A stretch of 64,000 nucleotides of DNA from Frateuria_A sp035944355 (GTDB lineage Bacteria > Pseudomonadota > Gammaproteobacteria > Xanthomonadales > Rhodanobacteraceae): contig NZ_DASZBH010000007.1 of assembly GCF_035944355.1 (NCBI RefSeq), positions 62,001 to 126,000 on the forward strand. Reading direction: 5' to 3'. Of this stretch, positions 63,754 to 64,000 are shown in pieces (position 1 is the stretch's first letter; each line of letters begins with the position of its first letter). The notes below the pieces were generated by a model. That model saw only the letters and a list, made by a program, of their open reading frames with translations. It did no database searches and was not told the DNA's origin. The position numbers and the translations under genes were made by a program.

Positions 63754-64000
63754 TCAGGGACAGGTCAGCGCCGAGCCGTCGGGCGCGGCGCCGGGAACGG
63801 AAGACGACTGGATGTATCCGGTGGCGTTGATCTGCACCGCCCTGGCCTTGGACGCGCCGCGCGAGTCGCACACCACCAGGGTCTCGTTGCCGGTCGTTAT
63901 GCCCGGCACCAAACCCAGCGCATTGAAGTCGAAAGACGTGCTGCCGTGCACGGCAGTGATGGTCGGCGTCGTCCCCGAGGATTTGAGCGCATGCGTGGAC
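63754..64000 (-). CDS. fimT: Minor pilin FimT/GspH-type, 5' end outside window
   Basis: The frame is open to the right edge of the window and ends at 63754. The visible 81-residue C-terminal part (SFDFNALGLVPGITTGNETLVVCDSRG, then a final CP) fits the beta-sandwich end of FimT/GspH minor pilins. Position just before pilV is the normal fimT slot. The start and cleavage motif lie beyond 64000, so this is partial. Confidence 0.8.
   Translation of the reverse strand, partial: STHALKSSGTTPTITAVHGSTSFDFNALGLVPGITTGNETLVVCDSRGASKARAVQINATGYIQSSSVPGAAPDGSALTCP

Overview
The window is a strongly G+C-rich chromosomal segment. It looks like a gammaproteobacterium of the Xanthomonadales/Lysobacterales, probably a Rhodanobacter/Dyella/Frateuria-type member. 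I infer this from the order lolB-ispE-tRNA-Gln-prs-rplY-pth-ychF divergent from hemA-prfA, a three-gene pntA1/pntA2/pntB transhydrogenase, a type IV pilus minor-pilin operon, and REP-like and GGGGAAC heptamer repeats between genes. There is no rRNA, prophage, insertion sequence or CRISPR array. Nearly all of the window is compact genome, with many ATGA start/stop overlaps.

Layout. 1-9000: the yajQ end, a DUF1345 membrane protein, small acyltransferase-like and OsmC proteins, a membrane GGDEF protein preceded by a FliA-type promoter, a single-chain NERD-nuclease/UvrD-helicase, an S10 carboxypeptidase, and a LysR/LysE pair with an FMN reductase. 9000-22500: thioesterase, acetyltransferase, then the housekeeping block ychF-pth-rplY-prs-tRNA-Gln-ispE-lolB-TPR lipoprotein on the minus strand (ispE is fused in frame to an acetyltransferase domain), facing hemA-prfA and an O-GlcNAc-transferase-like TPR protein on the plus strand. 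22500-31800: acylphosphatase, TlpA-like thioredoxin, YihY, WrbA-like, DUF2069, AidB-like acyl-CoA dehydrogenase, a half-length asparaginase, a large secreted PKD protein, a gene-poor stretch of about 750 bp, SufT and a small membrane protein. 31800-36400: the pnt genes, interrupted by an opposite-strand sigma factor/membrane protein/DUF3106 cassette. 36400-43400: cytidine deaminase, nitroreductase, exonuclease, Nudix hydrolase, a small secreted protein, an M13 metallopeptidase, and a second ECF sigma/anti-sigma-like pair with apparent twin divergent promoters.

43400-54900 is one chemotaxis operon on the minus strand: STAS-cheY-cheA-(chemoreceptor remnant)-cheW-mcp-cheR-cheD-cheB-MCP-like-STAS. 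A near-perfect sigma-28 promoter heads it. Divergent from it lie a FliK-like gene and a stand-alone FlhB C-terminal-domain gene. This ties the operon to flagellar motility; the same promoter type in front of the GGDEF gene suggests a cyclic-di-GMP input under the same control.

54900-57400 holds two c-type cytochromes that look like thiosulfate dehydrogenase TsdB/TsdA, plus a membrane-anchored DsrE-family protein, suggesting periplasmic sulfur oxidation. 57400-64000 is the minor-pilin operon fimT(partial)-pilV-pilW-pilX-pilY1-pilE.

Most interesting points: the acetyltransferase-IspE fusion, two FliA-type promoters, matched divergent ECF promoters, a chemoreceptor-like protein carrying a CheZ-like D-x3-Q motif and sharing a C-terminal GE[V/I]ELF tail with CheD, a decayed chemoreceptor between cheA and cheW, and the split pnt locus.
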